Positions 42,315 to 49,958 of a stretch of DNA of 64,000 nucleotides are shown in pieces. Below the pieces are notes generated by a model that worked only from the letters and a program-made list of their open reading frames with translations, was not told the DNA's origin and searched no databases. A program made the translations under genes and the position numbers. Each line of letters opens with the position of its first letter. Within the stretch, counting starts at the first letter, position 1. The stretch covers positions 6,944,001-7,008,000 of the forward strand of contig NZ_CP033073.1 in the NCBI RefSeq assembly GCF_003675325.1. The letters are read 5' to 3'. This stretch comes from Streptomyces dangxiongensis. GTDB taxonomy: Bacteria > Actinomycetota > Actinomycetes > Streptomycetales > Streptomycetaceae.

Positions 42315-42770
42315 GCGCCGCCGGCCCGCCCGCCCGAGCGGCCTGGACCGACACCGCCCGCGCCACCGGTGCCGGGCGGATCGCGCCGGAGTGCGAGGCC
42401 GCATCCGGGGCGGGAGGCCGCACCCGGGGCGGGGGTCGCGCCGGTGAGGAAGCCCGCACCCGGTGGCCCGGGCCGGGGGCCGTCCCGCAGCCGGCGTCCT
42501 ACGCCCCGCCTCTGCTCCCTTACGGCCGCCCCCGCCGGGCCGTCTCCGCCCCGGTGCGGTAGCTTCCGTCCCCCGCCGGGCCGTCTCCGTCCCCCGCCGG
42601 GCTGGCCCCGCCCCCCTGCGGTAGCCTCCGTCCCCGCCGGGCCGCCCCCGGCCCCCTGCGGTAGCCCCCCGCCCCCGCCCGGCCGCCCCCGCCCTCGCAC
42701 GATCGTCCGACCGGGCGCATGCCCGGCGGGTTCCGCGTGACCCCCGGCCGGTTCCGTAGTTGAACAGGGC
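42315..42770. repeat. 456-bp C-rich low-complexity intergenic region with degenerate repeats
   Basis: No gene. From about 42530 to 42690, units such as TGCGGTAGC(C/T)TCCGTCCCC and CGCCGGGCCG recur three times or more in degenerate order. C-runs of 4-6 are frequent, so the other strand has G-runs able to form quadruplexes. The part 42330-42530 has imperfect GGCCGCACCCGG-like repeats. Confidence 0.6.
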
Positions 42771-42962
42771 ATGAAGAAGCGCAGCATGCTCGCCCTCGCC
42801 ACCCTCGCCACCGGATTCGTCGTGGCCGCCGTCACCCCGTCCCACGCGGCCGAAGCGCGTCCCCTCGGTGCCCCGAGCGTCCCGGACACCCTCGACACGG
42901 CAGGTCACCTCGTCAGCCAGGACGGTCTGGCCATGGACGAGGAGGACCTCGGCCGGGGATGA
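42771..42962 (+). CDS. Small secreted acidic peptide
   Basis: 63 residues. The N-terminus MKKRSMLALATLATGFVVAA is a clear signal peptide, with cleavage expected after SHA (about residue 26). The mature part of about 37 residues (AEARPLGAPSVPDTLDTAGH at its start, ending DEEDLGRG) is acidic, has no cysteine and matches no family I know. ATG 42771; a good 18-bp terminator follows, so it looks like a real monocistronic gene despite its size. Function unknown. Confidence 0.6.
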   Translation: MKKRSMLALATLATGFVVAAVTPSHAAEARPLGAPSVPDTLDTAGHLVSQDGLAMDEEDLGRG

Positions 42963-42980
42963 GGCCGGCTCACGTACGGA

Positions 42981-43022
42981 GAGCGTGCCGGTGCCCCCGC
43001 CGCAGGGGGCACCGGCACGCTC
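42981..43022 (+). terminator. Hairpin terminator after the small secreted peptide gene
   Basis: Perfect 18-bp stem (42981-42998 with 43005-43022) and six-base loop, 18 bases after the stop. Confidence 0.85.
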
Positions 43023-43113
43023 CCGTGCGGGGACAGGCGCCCTCACCGGGACGGGGTTTCCGTGGCAGGGTGGAGCGGGCAAGCCACAGGGGCCAACAGA
43101 AGAGGGGGAGTCC

Positions 43114-44157
43114 GTGACCGTCGTCTGGATCAACGGCGCGTTCGGTGCGGGGAAGACCACCACCGCACGGGAGCTGATCGAACTGATCCCGCACAGCACG
43201 CTCTTCGACCCCGAGGTCATCGGCGGGGCGCTCGCACACCTCATGCCGCCCAAGCGCCTGGCCGAGGCCGGCGACTTCCAGGAGCTGCCGGTCTGGCGCC
43301 GGTTGGTGGTGGACACCGCCGCCGCCATGCTCGCCGAGCTGGGCGGCACCCTGGTGGTGCCCATGACCCTGCTCCGCCAGGAGTACCGGGACGAGATCTT
43401 CGGCGGTCTCGCCGCCCGCAGGATCCCCGTGCACCATGTGCTCCTCGCCCCGGCGGAAACGATCCTGCGTGAACGGACGGCCGGTCGGGAGACACCGCCC
43501 GACCTCCCCGACGGCGAGCTGCGGACCCGTCAGTGGTCCTACGACCACATCGAGCCCTACCGCGCCGCCCTCGCCTCCTGGCTCACCGCCGACGCCCACC
43601 TCGTGGACACCAGCGCCCTCACCCCGTACGACACCGCCGTCCGCATCGCCGACGCCGTCCGCAGCGGTGCCGTACCCGCCTGTGACATCGTGCAGACCCC
43701 CGAGCCGACCGCCGAGACGCTCGCCGCCGGGGTGCTGCTCTTCGACGAACAGGACCGTGTGCTGCTCGTCGACCCCACCTACAAGCCGGGCTGGGAGTTC
43801 CCCGGTGGGGTGGTGGAGCGGGGCGAGGCCCCCGCCCGCGCCGGGATGCGCGAGGTCGCCGAGGAGACCGGGATACGGCTGCGGGAGGTACCGCGCCTGC
43901 TCGTGGTGGACTGGGAGCGGCCCGCGCCGCCCGGCTACGGAGGGCTGCGGCTGCTGTTCGACGGCGGCCGGCTGGCGCCCGCGCAGGCGTCGCGGGTGCT
44001 GCTGCCCGGTCCGGAGCTGCGCGCCTGGCGCTTCGCCACCGAGCAGGAGGCCGCCGCGATGCTGCCGCCGGTCCGCTACGAGCGGTTGCGCTGGGCGCTG
44101 CGGGCGCGCGAGCGGGGCGCCGCGCTCTATCTGGAGGCCGGGGTGCCGGTCGGCTGA
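43114..44157 (+). CDS. TmrB-like ATP-binding domain fused to a Nudix hydrolase domain
   Basis: 347 residues with two domains. Residues 1-185 resemble TmrB, the tunicamycin resistance ATP-binding protein of Bacillus: VVWINGAFGAGKTTTARELI (Walker A), TLFDPEVIGGAL, DFQELPVWRRLVVD, LVVPMTLLRQEYRDEIFGGL and VHHVLLAPAETILRER. Residues about 200-340 are a Nudix domain with an intact box: GGVVERGEAPARAGMREVAE continuing ETGI (GX5EX7REUXEEXGU). TmrB binds ATP and protects against tunicamycin; Nudix enzymes cleave nucleoside diphosphates linked to another moiety. Together they suggest a nucleotide or nucleoside-antibiotic detoxifier (inference). GTG 43114 follows AGAGGGGGAG. Confidence 0.88.
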   Translation: MTVVWINGAFGAGKTTTARELIELIPHSTLFDPEVIGGALAHLMPPKRLAEAGDFQELPVWRRLVVDTAAAMLAELGGTLVVPMTLLRQEYRDEIFGGLAARRIPVHHVLLAPAETILRERTAGRETPPDLPDGELRTRQWSYDHIEPYRAALASWLTADAHLVDTSALTPYDTAVRIADAVRSGAVPACDIVQTPEPTAETLAAGVLLFDEQDRVLLVDPTYKPGWEFPGGVVERGEAPARAGMREVAEETGIRLREVPRLLVVDWERPAPPGYGGLRLLFDGGRLAPAQASRVLLPGPELRAWRFATEQEAAAMLPPVRYERLRWALRARERGAALYLEAGVPVG

Positions 44158-44167
44158 CCGGCACCGG

Positions 44168-44872
44168 TCAGGCCGTGGCCGCCACTGCGCGCAGTGCGGC
44201 GGCGGCGCCTCCCACCACCGGGTCACCGTGCCCGAAACAGGCCACCTCCGCCTCGAGTCCGGCCAACGTCCGCAGGGAGGCGCGGAGTTGAGTGCGGTCG
44301 AGGTTGAACACCCCGGGCATCGGCGTTCCGTCGGCCGGGGCGGCGGCCACCGTGTCCCCGGTGAACAGCACGCCTTCGGCGGGCAGGAACACCGCGATGC
44401 TGCCGTCCGTGTGCCCGGGTACGTGGAGGACCCGGGCGCCGCCGCCGAAGTCCAGCACCTCGCCCCCCGACAGGGCGGTGACCGCGGCGGGCGGCACCGG
44501 CTCGCCCTGGGGCAGGTGCTCGGCCGCCGCCGCGTGGAGCGGCAGCTCCCACTCCTCGAACCGCGGGGGCGGGCCCGGGAGTCGGCCGCGTACGAAGGGA
44601 GCGTCCCGTTCGTGCGCCAGCACCTCGGCACCGGTCAGCGCGGCCAGTTCGCCGGCCCCGCCCGCGTGGTCCTCGTGGAAATGGGTCAGCACGATCCGTC
44701 GTACGTCCCGGGGGGCGCGCCCGAGCGCCGTGATCGCGTCGGCGACGGCCCGGCCGGAGCCGAGCGCGCCCGCGTCGATCAGTGTCAACTCGTCACCGTC
44801 GCGCCAGAGGTAGGCCTGGCCGACCGGGAAGCGCAGGAGGTGGAGGCGGGGGAGGAGCTGAATGACGTCCAT
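44168..44872 (-). CDS. MBL fold metallo-hydrolase
   Basis: 234-residue metallo-beta-lactamase-fold hydrolase. Two-metal site: THFHEDHAGG (HxHxDH, about 63-72), LHVPGHTDGS (His) and LFTGDT (Asp), then a final His in CFGHGDP. It resembles single-domain glyoxalase II-like hydrolases; substrate not known. ATG 44872. Convergent with the TmrB-Nudix gene, only ten bases between stops. Confidence 0.9.
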   Translation of the reverse strand: MDVIQLLPRLHLLRFPVGQAYLWRDGDELTLIDAGALGSGRAVADAITALGRAPRDVRRIVLTHFHEDHAGGAGELAALTGAEVLAHERDAPFVRGRLPGPPPRFEEWELPLHAAAAEHLPQGEPVPPAAVTALSGGEVLDFGGGARVLHVPGHTDGSIAVFLPAEGVLFTGDTVAAAPADGTPMPGVFNLDRTQLRASLRTLAGLEAEVACFGHGDPVVGGAAAALRAVAATA

Positions 44873-44933
44873 GCGCCGACCGTAGGCGGGGCCCCGCCCG
44901 TCGGCGAGGCCCCTCTGCCGCGGGCAGAACGGT

Positions 44934-46289
44934 TCAGCCGGCCGCGTAGTTGCGCAGGAACAGCGCCTCGGCGACCGAGAGCCGCTCCAGTTCGTCGGGC
45001 GACACGCTCTCGTCGACCGCGTGGATCCACGCCTCCGGCTCGCTGAGCCCGATGAGCAGGATCTCCGCCTGCGGGTAGAGGCCGGCGAGGGTGTTGCACA
45101 GCGGGATGGAGCCGCCGTGGCCGGCGTACTGCATGGTCTCGCCCGGGTAGGCCACCGCCATCGCGTCGGCCATCGCCCGGTGGGCGGGGCCGGCGGTGTC
45201 GGCGCGGAACGGCTGGCCCTGCCCGGTCTGCTCGGTGGTGACCCGGGCGCCCCACGGGACGTGGGCCTCCAGGTGCGCCCGGAGCAGCTTGGTGGCCTCC
45301 GCCGCGTCCACGCCCGGCGGCACCCGCAGGCTGATCAGGGCGCGGGCGCGCGACTGCACGGAGGGGGTGGCGCCGACGACCGGCGGGCAGTCGATGCCGA
45401 TGACCGTGACGGCCGGGCGGGCCCAGACGCGGTCGGCGACCGAGCCGGCACCGATCAGCCCGACACCGTCCAGCACCTTGGCGTCCTTGCGGAACTGCTC
45501 CTCGGTGTAGTCCAGGCCGTCCCACACCGCCGTGGCCTCCAGCCCGTCGACGGCGGTGGAGCCGTCCTCGGCACGCAGCGAGTCCAGGACCCGGATCAGC
45601 GCGGCCAGCGCGTCCGGGGCGGCGCCGCCGAACTGGCCCGAGTGCAGGTTGCCGGCCAGGGTGTCGACCTGCACCCGGACCATGGTCATGCCGCGCAGGC
45701 TGGTCGTGACCGTCGGCAGGCCCACCCGGAAGTTGCCCGCGTCGCCGATGACGATCGTGTCCGCCGCCAGCAGCTCGGGGTGCTGCTCGGCGTACTGCTC
45801 CAGGCCGCCCGTGCCCTGCTCCTCCGAGCCCTCCACGATCACCTTGACGTGCACGGGCACGCCGCCGTTCGCCCTGAGGGCGCGCAGCGCGAGCAGGTGC
45901 ATGAGGAAGCCGCCCTTGCAGTCGGCGGTCCCGCGGCCGTACCAGCGGCCGTCGCGCTCGGTCAGCTCGAACGGCGGTGTGGTCCAGCCGGCTTCGTCCA
46001 GCGGCGGCTGGACGTCGTAGTGGGCGTACAGAAGAACCGTTTTCGCACCCTCCGGGCCGGGCAGCCGGCCGTACACCGACTGGGTGCCGTCCGGGGTGTC
46101 CAGCAGGGCGATGTCGGCGAAGCCCTCGGCACGCAGCGCGTCGGTGATCCAGTGCGCGGCGGCCTCGCTCTCGCTCTTCGGGAACTGCGCGAAGTCCGCC
46201 ACCGACCGGAAGGCGACCAGCTCGGCCAGCTCCTCCTTCGCCCGGGGCAGCAGCGAGGCCACGGTCTCGGCGACCGGATTCGACGGCAT
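44934..46289 (-). CDS. M20 family dipeptidase
   Basis: 451-residue zinc peptidase of the M20 (CNDP/ArgE-like) family that cleaves dipeptides in the cytoplasm. Metal ligands: HYDVQP (His, about 91), GRGTADCKGG (bridging Asp, about 122), VEGSEEQGTGG (catalytic Glu pair, about 153), IGDAGNF (Asp) and YAGHGGSIPLCN (His, about 407). A lid domain with LHSGQFGGAAPDAL lies between. ATG 46289 follows GAGGAG. The frame is open further upstream but no ribosome site supports it. Confidence 0.93.
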   Translation of the reverse strand: MPSNPVAETVASLLPRAKEELAELVAFRSVADFAQFPKSESEAAAHWITDALRAEGFADIALLDTPDGTQSVYGRLPGPEGAKTVLLYAHYDVQPPLDEAGWTTPPFELTERDGRWYGRGTADCKGGFLMHLLALRALRANGGVPVHVKVIVEGSEEQGTGGLEQYAEQHPELLAADTIVIGDAGNFRVGLPTVTTSLRGMTMVRVQVDTLAGNLHSGQFGGAAPDALAALIRVLDSLRAEDGSTAVDGLEATAVWDGLDYTEEQFRKDAKVLDGVGLIGAGSVADRVWARPAVTVIGIDCPPVVGATPSVQSRARALISLRVPPGVDAAEATKLLRAHLEAHVPWGARVTTEQTGQGQPFRADTAGPAHRAMADAMAVAYPGETMQYAGHGGSIPLCNTLAGLYPQAEILLIGLSEPEAWIHAVDESVSPDELERLSVAEALFLRNYAAG

Positions 46290-46422
46290 GGGCACGCTCC
46301 TCGTGGGTGCGACGTTGTACGGGGATGAGTACTCCGATCCTCCCACAGCGGCCTGCGCGGACGGCCGCCGTAGGATGCGGGGGGACACTTCGGCGGCGGC
46401 TTGATCGGAGCGGTAGACCATC

Positions 46423-47676
46423 GTGAGCGGCGACAATTCTTCGGCGGACGACGTGCAGCAGGTGTGGGACGTCGTCGTGGTGGGCGCGGGACCCGCAGGG
46501 GCCTCGGCCGCCTACGCGGCCGCGGTCGCGGGACGGCGCGTACTGCTGCTGGAGAAAGCCGAGCTGCCGCGCTACAAAACGTGCGGCGGCGGCATCATCG
46601 GACCTTCGCGCGACGCGCTGCCGCCGGGCTTCGAACTGCCCTTCCGGGACCGGGTGCACGCGGTCACCTTTTCCCACAACGGCCGCTTCTCCCGCACCCG
46701 TCGCTCCAAGCAGATGCTGTTCGGGCTGATCAACCGGCCCGAGTTCGACCAGCAACTGGTCGAGCACGCCCAGAAGGCGGGCGCCGAACTGCGTACGGGC
46801 GTCACGGTGCAGCGCGTCGAGCAGCACGGCTCGGCGGTGCCGGACCGGCGCACGGTCGCCGTCGTCCTCCAGGGCGGGGAGACGGTGCTGGCCCGCGCGG
46901 TCGTCGGCGCCGACGGCAGTGCCAGCCGGATAGGGTCCCACGTCGGCGTGAAGCTCGACCAGGTCGACCTCGGCCTTGAGGCGGAGATCCCGGTGCCGGA
47001 GACGGTCGCCGAGGACTGGCAGGGCCGGGTCCTCATCGACTGGGGCCCGATGCCCGGCAGTTACGGCTGGGTGTTCCCGAAGGGGGACACGCTCACGGTC
47101 GGTGTGATCTCCGCACGCGGCGAAGGCGCCGCCACCAAACGCTACTTGGAGGACTTCATCGCCCGGCTCGGCCTGGCCGGCTTCGAACCGTCCCTGTCCT
47201 CAGGGCACCTGACCCGCTGCCGCGCCGACGACTCGCCGCTGTCCCGGGGCCGGGTGCTGGTCTGCGGGGACGCGGCGGGACTGCTGGAGCCGTGGACCCG
47301 TGAGGGCATCTCGTTCGCGCTGCGCTCGGGCCGGCTGGCGGGGGAGTGGGCGGTGCGGATCGCCGAGTCGCACGACGCCGTCGACGCCCGGCGCCAGGCC
47401 CTGAACTACGCGTTCGCGATCAAGGCGGGGCTCGGTGTCGAGATGAGCGTCGGCAAGCGGATGCTGGCGGTGTTCGAGAAGCGCCCCGGCCTCTTCCACG
47501 CGGCCCTCACCGGCTTCCGTCCGGCGTGGCGGGCGTTCCGGGACATCACGCAGGGCTCGACCACGCTGGGTGAGATGGTCCGTTCGCACCCCTTCGCCCA
47601 GCGTGCCCTGGCCAGGACGGACAAGACGCAGGCCGCGCCCGCGAAGGAAGAGGAACCCGTCAGTTCGGGACGGTGA
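46423..47676 (+). CDS. Geranylgeranyl reductase family flavoprotein
   Basis: 417-residue FAD protein of the geranylgeranyl reductase/digeranylgeranylglycerophospholipid reductase group, which saturates isoprenoid chains. FAD motif VVVVGAGPAGASAAYAAAVA (about 17-36), family CGGGI block RYKTCGGGIIG, VVGADGSASRIG, and the second FAD site VLVCGDAAGLLEPWTREGIS. In actinomycetes such enzymes may reduce menaquinone side chains (MenJ-like). GTG 46423 without strong ribosome site. It overlaps the convergent deazaflavin gene by 17 bases at the 3' end. Confidence 0.9.
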   Translation: MSGDNSSADDVQQVWDVVVVGAGPAGASAAYAAAVAGRRVLLLEKAELPRYKTCGGGIIGPSRDALPPGFELPFRDRVHAVTFSHNGRFSRTRRSKQMLFGLINRPEFDQQLVEHAQKAGAELRTGVTVQRVEQHGSAVPDRRTVAVVLQGGETVLARAVVGADGSASRIGSHVGVKLDQVDLGLEAEIPVPETVAEDWQGRVLIDWGPMPGSYGWVFPKGDTLTVGVISARGEGAATKRYLEDFIARLGLAGFEPSLSSGHLTRCRADDSPLSRGRVLVCGDAAGLLEPWTREGISFALRSGRLAGEWAVRIAESHDAVDARRQALNYAFAIKAGLGVEMSVGKRMLAVFEKRPGLFHAALTGFRPAWRAFRDITQGSTTLGEMVRSHPFAQRALARTDKTQAAPAKEEEPVSSGR

Positions 47677-48115
47677 TCCGGAAGACCGGGTGGTCGGGGG
47701 CGCAGGCGATGATCTCCGCGTCGGTGGACGCGGCGGTCACCCCGGCGAAGTACTGGTTGACCTCCCAGCCCCACTTCTCCAGGTAGGTCCGCAGGAGGGG
47801 GAGCTTCTCGGCGTCGGGGAGCTCCACCGCGGTGAAGGTGCGCACCTTGCGCCCGACGCGCAGTTCGCCGCCGCCCGCGGCACGCATGTTCCGCACCCAC
47901 TGCGAGTGGCCGCGCGCCGAGACGAGGTACTGCCCGCCGTCGTACGTGTGGGGGTTGACCGGGACGCGCTGCATCCGGCCGCTCTTGCGGCCGCGCACGG
48001 ACATCTCGGCACTCCCCGCGAGGCTGAATCCGTGCCGGGCGAGCCAGCCGATCAGGCTGTTGAGACGGACGTTCAGCGGGCTGCCCTTGAGGTAGTACGG
48101 CGAAGACGACGACAT
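47660..48115 (-). CDS. Nitroreductase/deazaflavin (F420)-dependent oxidoreductase (DDN family)
   Basis: 151-residue split-barrel protein of the deazaflavin-dependent nitroreductase family (Ddn/Rv3547-like). Family blocks: AEMSVRGRKSGRMQRVPVNP (about 42-61), QYLVSARGHSQWVRNMRAAG and GRKVRTFTAVEL. These bind F420H2 and reduce quinones or nitro compounds. Start ATG 48115 chosen for the family N-terminus SSSSPYYLKGS; the frame extends to 48178. Divergent from a TetR gene, with GAGAGC-N3-GCTCTC just upstream, so it is probably the regulator's target. Confidence 0.88.
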   Translation of the reverse strand: MSSSSPYYLKGSPLNVRLNSLIGWLARHGFSLAGSAEMSVRGRKSGRMQRVPVNPHTYDGGQYLVSARGHSQWVRNMRAAGGGELRVGRKVRTFTAVELPDAEKLPLLRTYLEKWGWEVNQYFAGVTAASTDAEIIACAPDHPVFRITVPN

Positions 48116-48134
48116 GATGACCCCCACGATTCGG

Positions 48135-48200
48135 GAGAGCGGTGCTCTCGCTCGTCTCCAGTGTGGGGCACACGGCATCCCAGAGCAAGAGCGCTGCTCT
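48135..48200. promoter_or_regulatory. Two AGAGC-N3-GCTCT operators between DDN enzyme and TetR genes
   Basis: GAGAGCGGTGCTCTC (48135-48149) and AGAGCGCTGCTCT (48188-48200) are both perfect palindromes of the same form; a half site GCTGCTCT follows at 48212-48219. One is near each divergent gene. Confidence 0.8.
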
Positions 48201-48240
48201 CTTTTGTGTGCGCTGCTCTAATTCGTGGCACACTGCTGCC

Positions 48241-48933
48241 ATGAGCACCGCACAGGGCGCCCGCGCGCGGGCCAGGCAGGAAGTCACCGCGGCCATCAAG
48301 GGGGCGGCGCGCGGGCAACTGGTCGCGGAGGGTGCCGCCAAGCTGTCGCTGCGCGCGGTCGCCCGCGAGCTGGGCATGGTCTCGTCGGCCGTGTACCGCT
48401 ACTTCCCCAGCCGCGACGACCTGCTGACCGCCCTGATCGTCGACGCCTACGACGCCCTCGGCGAGGCGGTGGAACAGGCCCGGGACGCCGCCTCGCCCGC
48501 CCCGCCCCTGGACCGCTGGACGGCCGTGTGCGAGGCGGTCCGCGACTGGGGCCTGACTCATCCGCACGAGTACGCGCTGATCTACGGCTCGCCCGTACCC
48601 GGATACTCCGCCCCCGACACCACCGTCCGGGCCGCGGCCCGCGTCGGCCTGGTCCTCATCGACATCGTCCGGGAGGCCCATCAGGACACGGGCCTGGCCC
48701 TCCCGCCCCTACCCGCCGAACTGCGCCCCGAGGCGGAGCGCATGGCCGCCGACTTCGCCCCCGGACTGCCGCCCGAGGCCGCCGCGGCACTGGTGGCCGC
48801 CTGGGCCCAGCTCTTCGGGCTGGTCGGCTTCGAGGTGTTCGGACAGTTCAACCGGGTGGTCGAGGACCGCGCCCCGTTCTTCCGGCACGCGGCCGCCCGA
48901 CTCGCACACGGGGTCGGACTGGCCCGGCCCTGA
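48241..48933 (+). CDS. TetR/AcrR family transcriptional regulator
   Basis: 230 residues. HTH: GAAKLSLRAVARELGMVSSA followed by VYRYFPSRDDLL (about 30-63). The C-terminal part (about 80-220) matches the TetR_C WHG-type domain: EAVRDWGLTHPHEYALIYGS and FGLVGFEVFGQFNRVV. ATG 48241. It is very likely autoregulated and controls the divergent F420-type enzyme through the paired AGAGC palindromes. Effector unknown. Confidence 0.92.
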   Translation: MSTAQGARARARQEVTAAIKGAARGQLVAEGAAKLSLRAVARELGMVSSAVYRYFPSRDDLLTALIVDAYDALGEAVEQARDAASPAPPLDRWTAVCEAVRDWGLTHPHEYALIYGSPVPGYSAPDTTVRAAARVGLVLIDIVREAHQDTGLALPPLPAELRPEAERMAADFAPGLPPEAAAALVAAWAQLFGLVGFEVFGQFNRVVEDRAPFFRHAAARLAHGVGLARP

Positions 48934-49061
48934 GCGGCGTGCCTGCCGGGGAGTGTCCGCGGCCGACCCGCCTGGGGGCATCCGTGTGCACGCGGCCCGG
49001 CCCACGCCGAGAGTCCGGGCGCCCGGGGTCGGTTCGGCGCGCCGGGGTCGGTACGGCCGGC

Positions 49062-49343
49062 CTAGCCCTCGTCGCGCGGCACCGGCCGACCGGGCCCGTT
49101 CTGCCGCTGGAAGCGCACCAGCACGCTCACCACCCGGGCCACGAAGACCACCGCGGCGACGGCCGGGCCCAGCCGGAGCAGCACCGCGGCCGGCAGGGGC
49201 GGCAGGTCGAACAGGAGCGCGGGACCGGCCACTGCTCCGAACAGCACCGCCGCCGCGAACGCGGCACTGACCAGCGCGTACCCGATCTCGACCGTGGCCG
49301 CGTCCCGTTCGGCCTTGGTGCGGCGTCCCCCGTATGCATACAT
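49062..49343 (-). CDS. DUF6332 family small membrane protein
   Basis: 93 residues. Charged N-terminus GGRRTKAERDAATVEIGYAL, two hydrophobic helices at about 18-42 (ALVSAAFAAAVLFGAVAGPAL) and about 48-74, and a basic Pro-rich tail. This is the DUF6332 layout found in Streptomyces; function unknown. ATG 49343 (MYAYGGRRTK); GTG 49367 possible. No ribosome site is clear. Divergent from the MarR gene at 49534. Confidence 0.7.
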   Translation of the reverse strand: MYAYGGRRTKAERDAATVEIGYALVSAAFAAAVLFGAVAGPALLFDLPPLPAAVLLRLGPAVAAVVFVARVVSVLVRFQRQNGPGRPVPRDEG

Positions 49344-49470
49344 TCCGTCAGTTTCACAGACGCGCACCCGGCGGACAAGCGTCTGCCGCCGGGCGCTCGC
49401 GCTGGTCCCGGACCGGTAGCTGTCGAAGGCGGTCCGCGAGGTAGAGGCCGGACCGACCGTGCATGCGCAT

Positions 49471-49533
49471 GCATTGAGTGCAAATGCAATTGATTACGAC
49501 GCAACAAAACCGTTTCTCTGCTACCGTGCGCTC
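49471..49533 (+). promoter_or_regulatory. Inverted repeat and -10 of the marR-like gene
   Basis: GCATT (49471-49475) and AATGC (49483-49487) form an inverted repeat; GCATGC repeats just before it at 49461-49472. TACCGT (about 49522-49527) could be a -10 only seven bases before the ATG, with no Shine-Dalgarno, as in leaderless mRNAs. Confidence 0.5.
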
Positions 49534-49932
49534 ATGGCGGCGAAGAAGGCCGAACAGGCGCTCGCGGAGCAGTGGCGGGACATCCTGGCCCTGCAGGCCC
49601 GCACCCAGTGCGAACTGGACCGGGAGCTGCACGTACACGGCCTGTGCGCCAGCGACTTCGAGGTCCTCGACCTGCTGGCCGAGGACGCCGCGGCGGACCA
49701 CGGCTGCTCGTACCGCGTACAGGAGATCTCCGACCGCGTCCATCTCAGCCAGAGCGCGCTGTCCCGGCTCATCGGCCGCCTGGAGAAGGACGGCCTCGTC
49801 GAGCGGGCCATGTGCCCCGACGACCGGCGCGGGGTGTATGTGTCGCTCACGGCGAAGGGGCGCGCGCTGCACGCGGAGGTGCGGCCGGTCCAGCGCGCGG
49901 TGCTGGCCCGGATGCTGACCGACGCCGGCTGA
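49534..49932 (+). CDS. MarR family transcriptional regulator
   Basis: 132 residues. HTH: YRVQEISDRVHLSQSALSRL (about 60-79), IGRLEKDGLVERAMCPDDRR (wing) and GVYVSLTAKGRAL. Cysteines near the wing and at CELDREL, CASDF and GCSYR could allow redox sensing (inference). ATG 49534 has no ribosome site. The stop codon is supplied by the second copy of a 14-bp tandem duplication (49915-49942). Target genes are unknown; the DUF6332 gene is divergent. Confidence 0.9.
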   Translation: MAAKKAEQALAEQWRDILALQARTQCELDRELHVHGLCASDFEVLDLLAEDAAADHGCSYRVQEISDRVHLSQSALSRLIGRLEKDGLVERAMCPDDRRGVYVSLTAKGRALHAEVRPVQRAVLARMLTDAG

Positions 49933-49942
49933 CCGACGCCGG
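49915..49942. repeat. 14-bp perfect tandem duplication at the marR stop
   Basis: CTGACCGACGCCGG occurs twice in a row. TGA of the second copy is the stop codon of the MarR gene. Confidence 0.85.
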
Positions 49943-49958
49943 TCGGCCCCGGCTGACG

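Noticed and set aside
46423..47676. Geranylgeranyl reductase as sign of a terpene or menaquinone cluster
   Set aside because: No prenyl synthase, terpene cyclase or men gene is next to it; neighbours are a dipeptidase and an F420-type enzyme.
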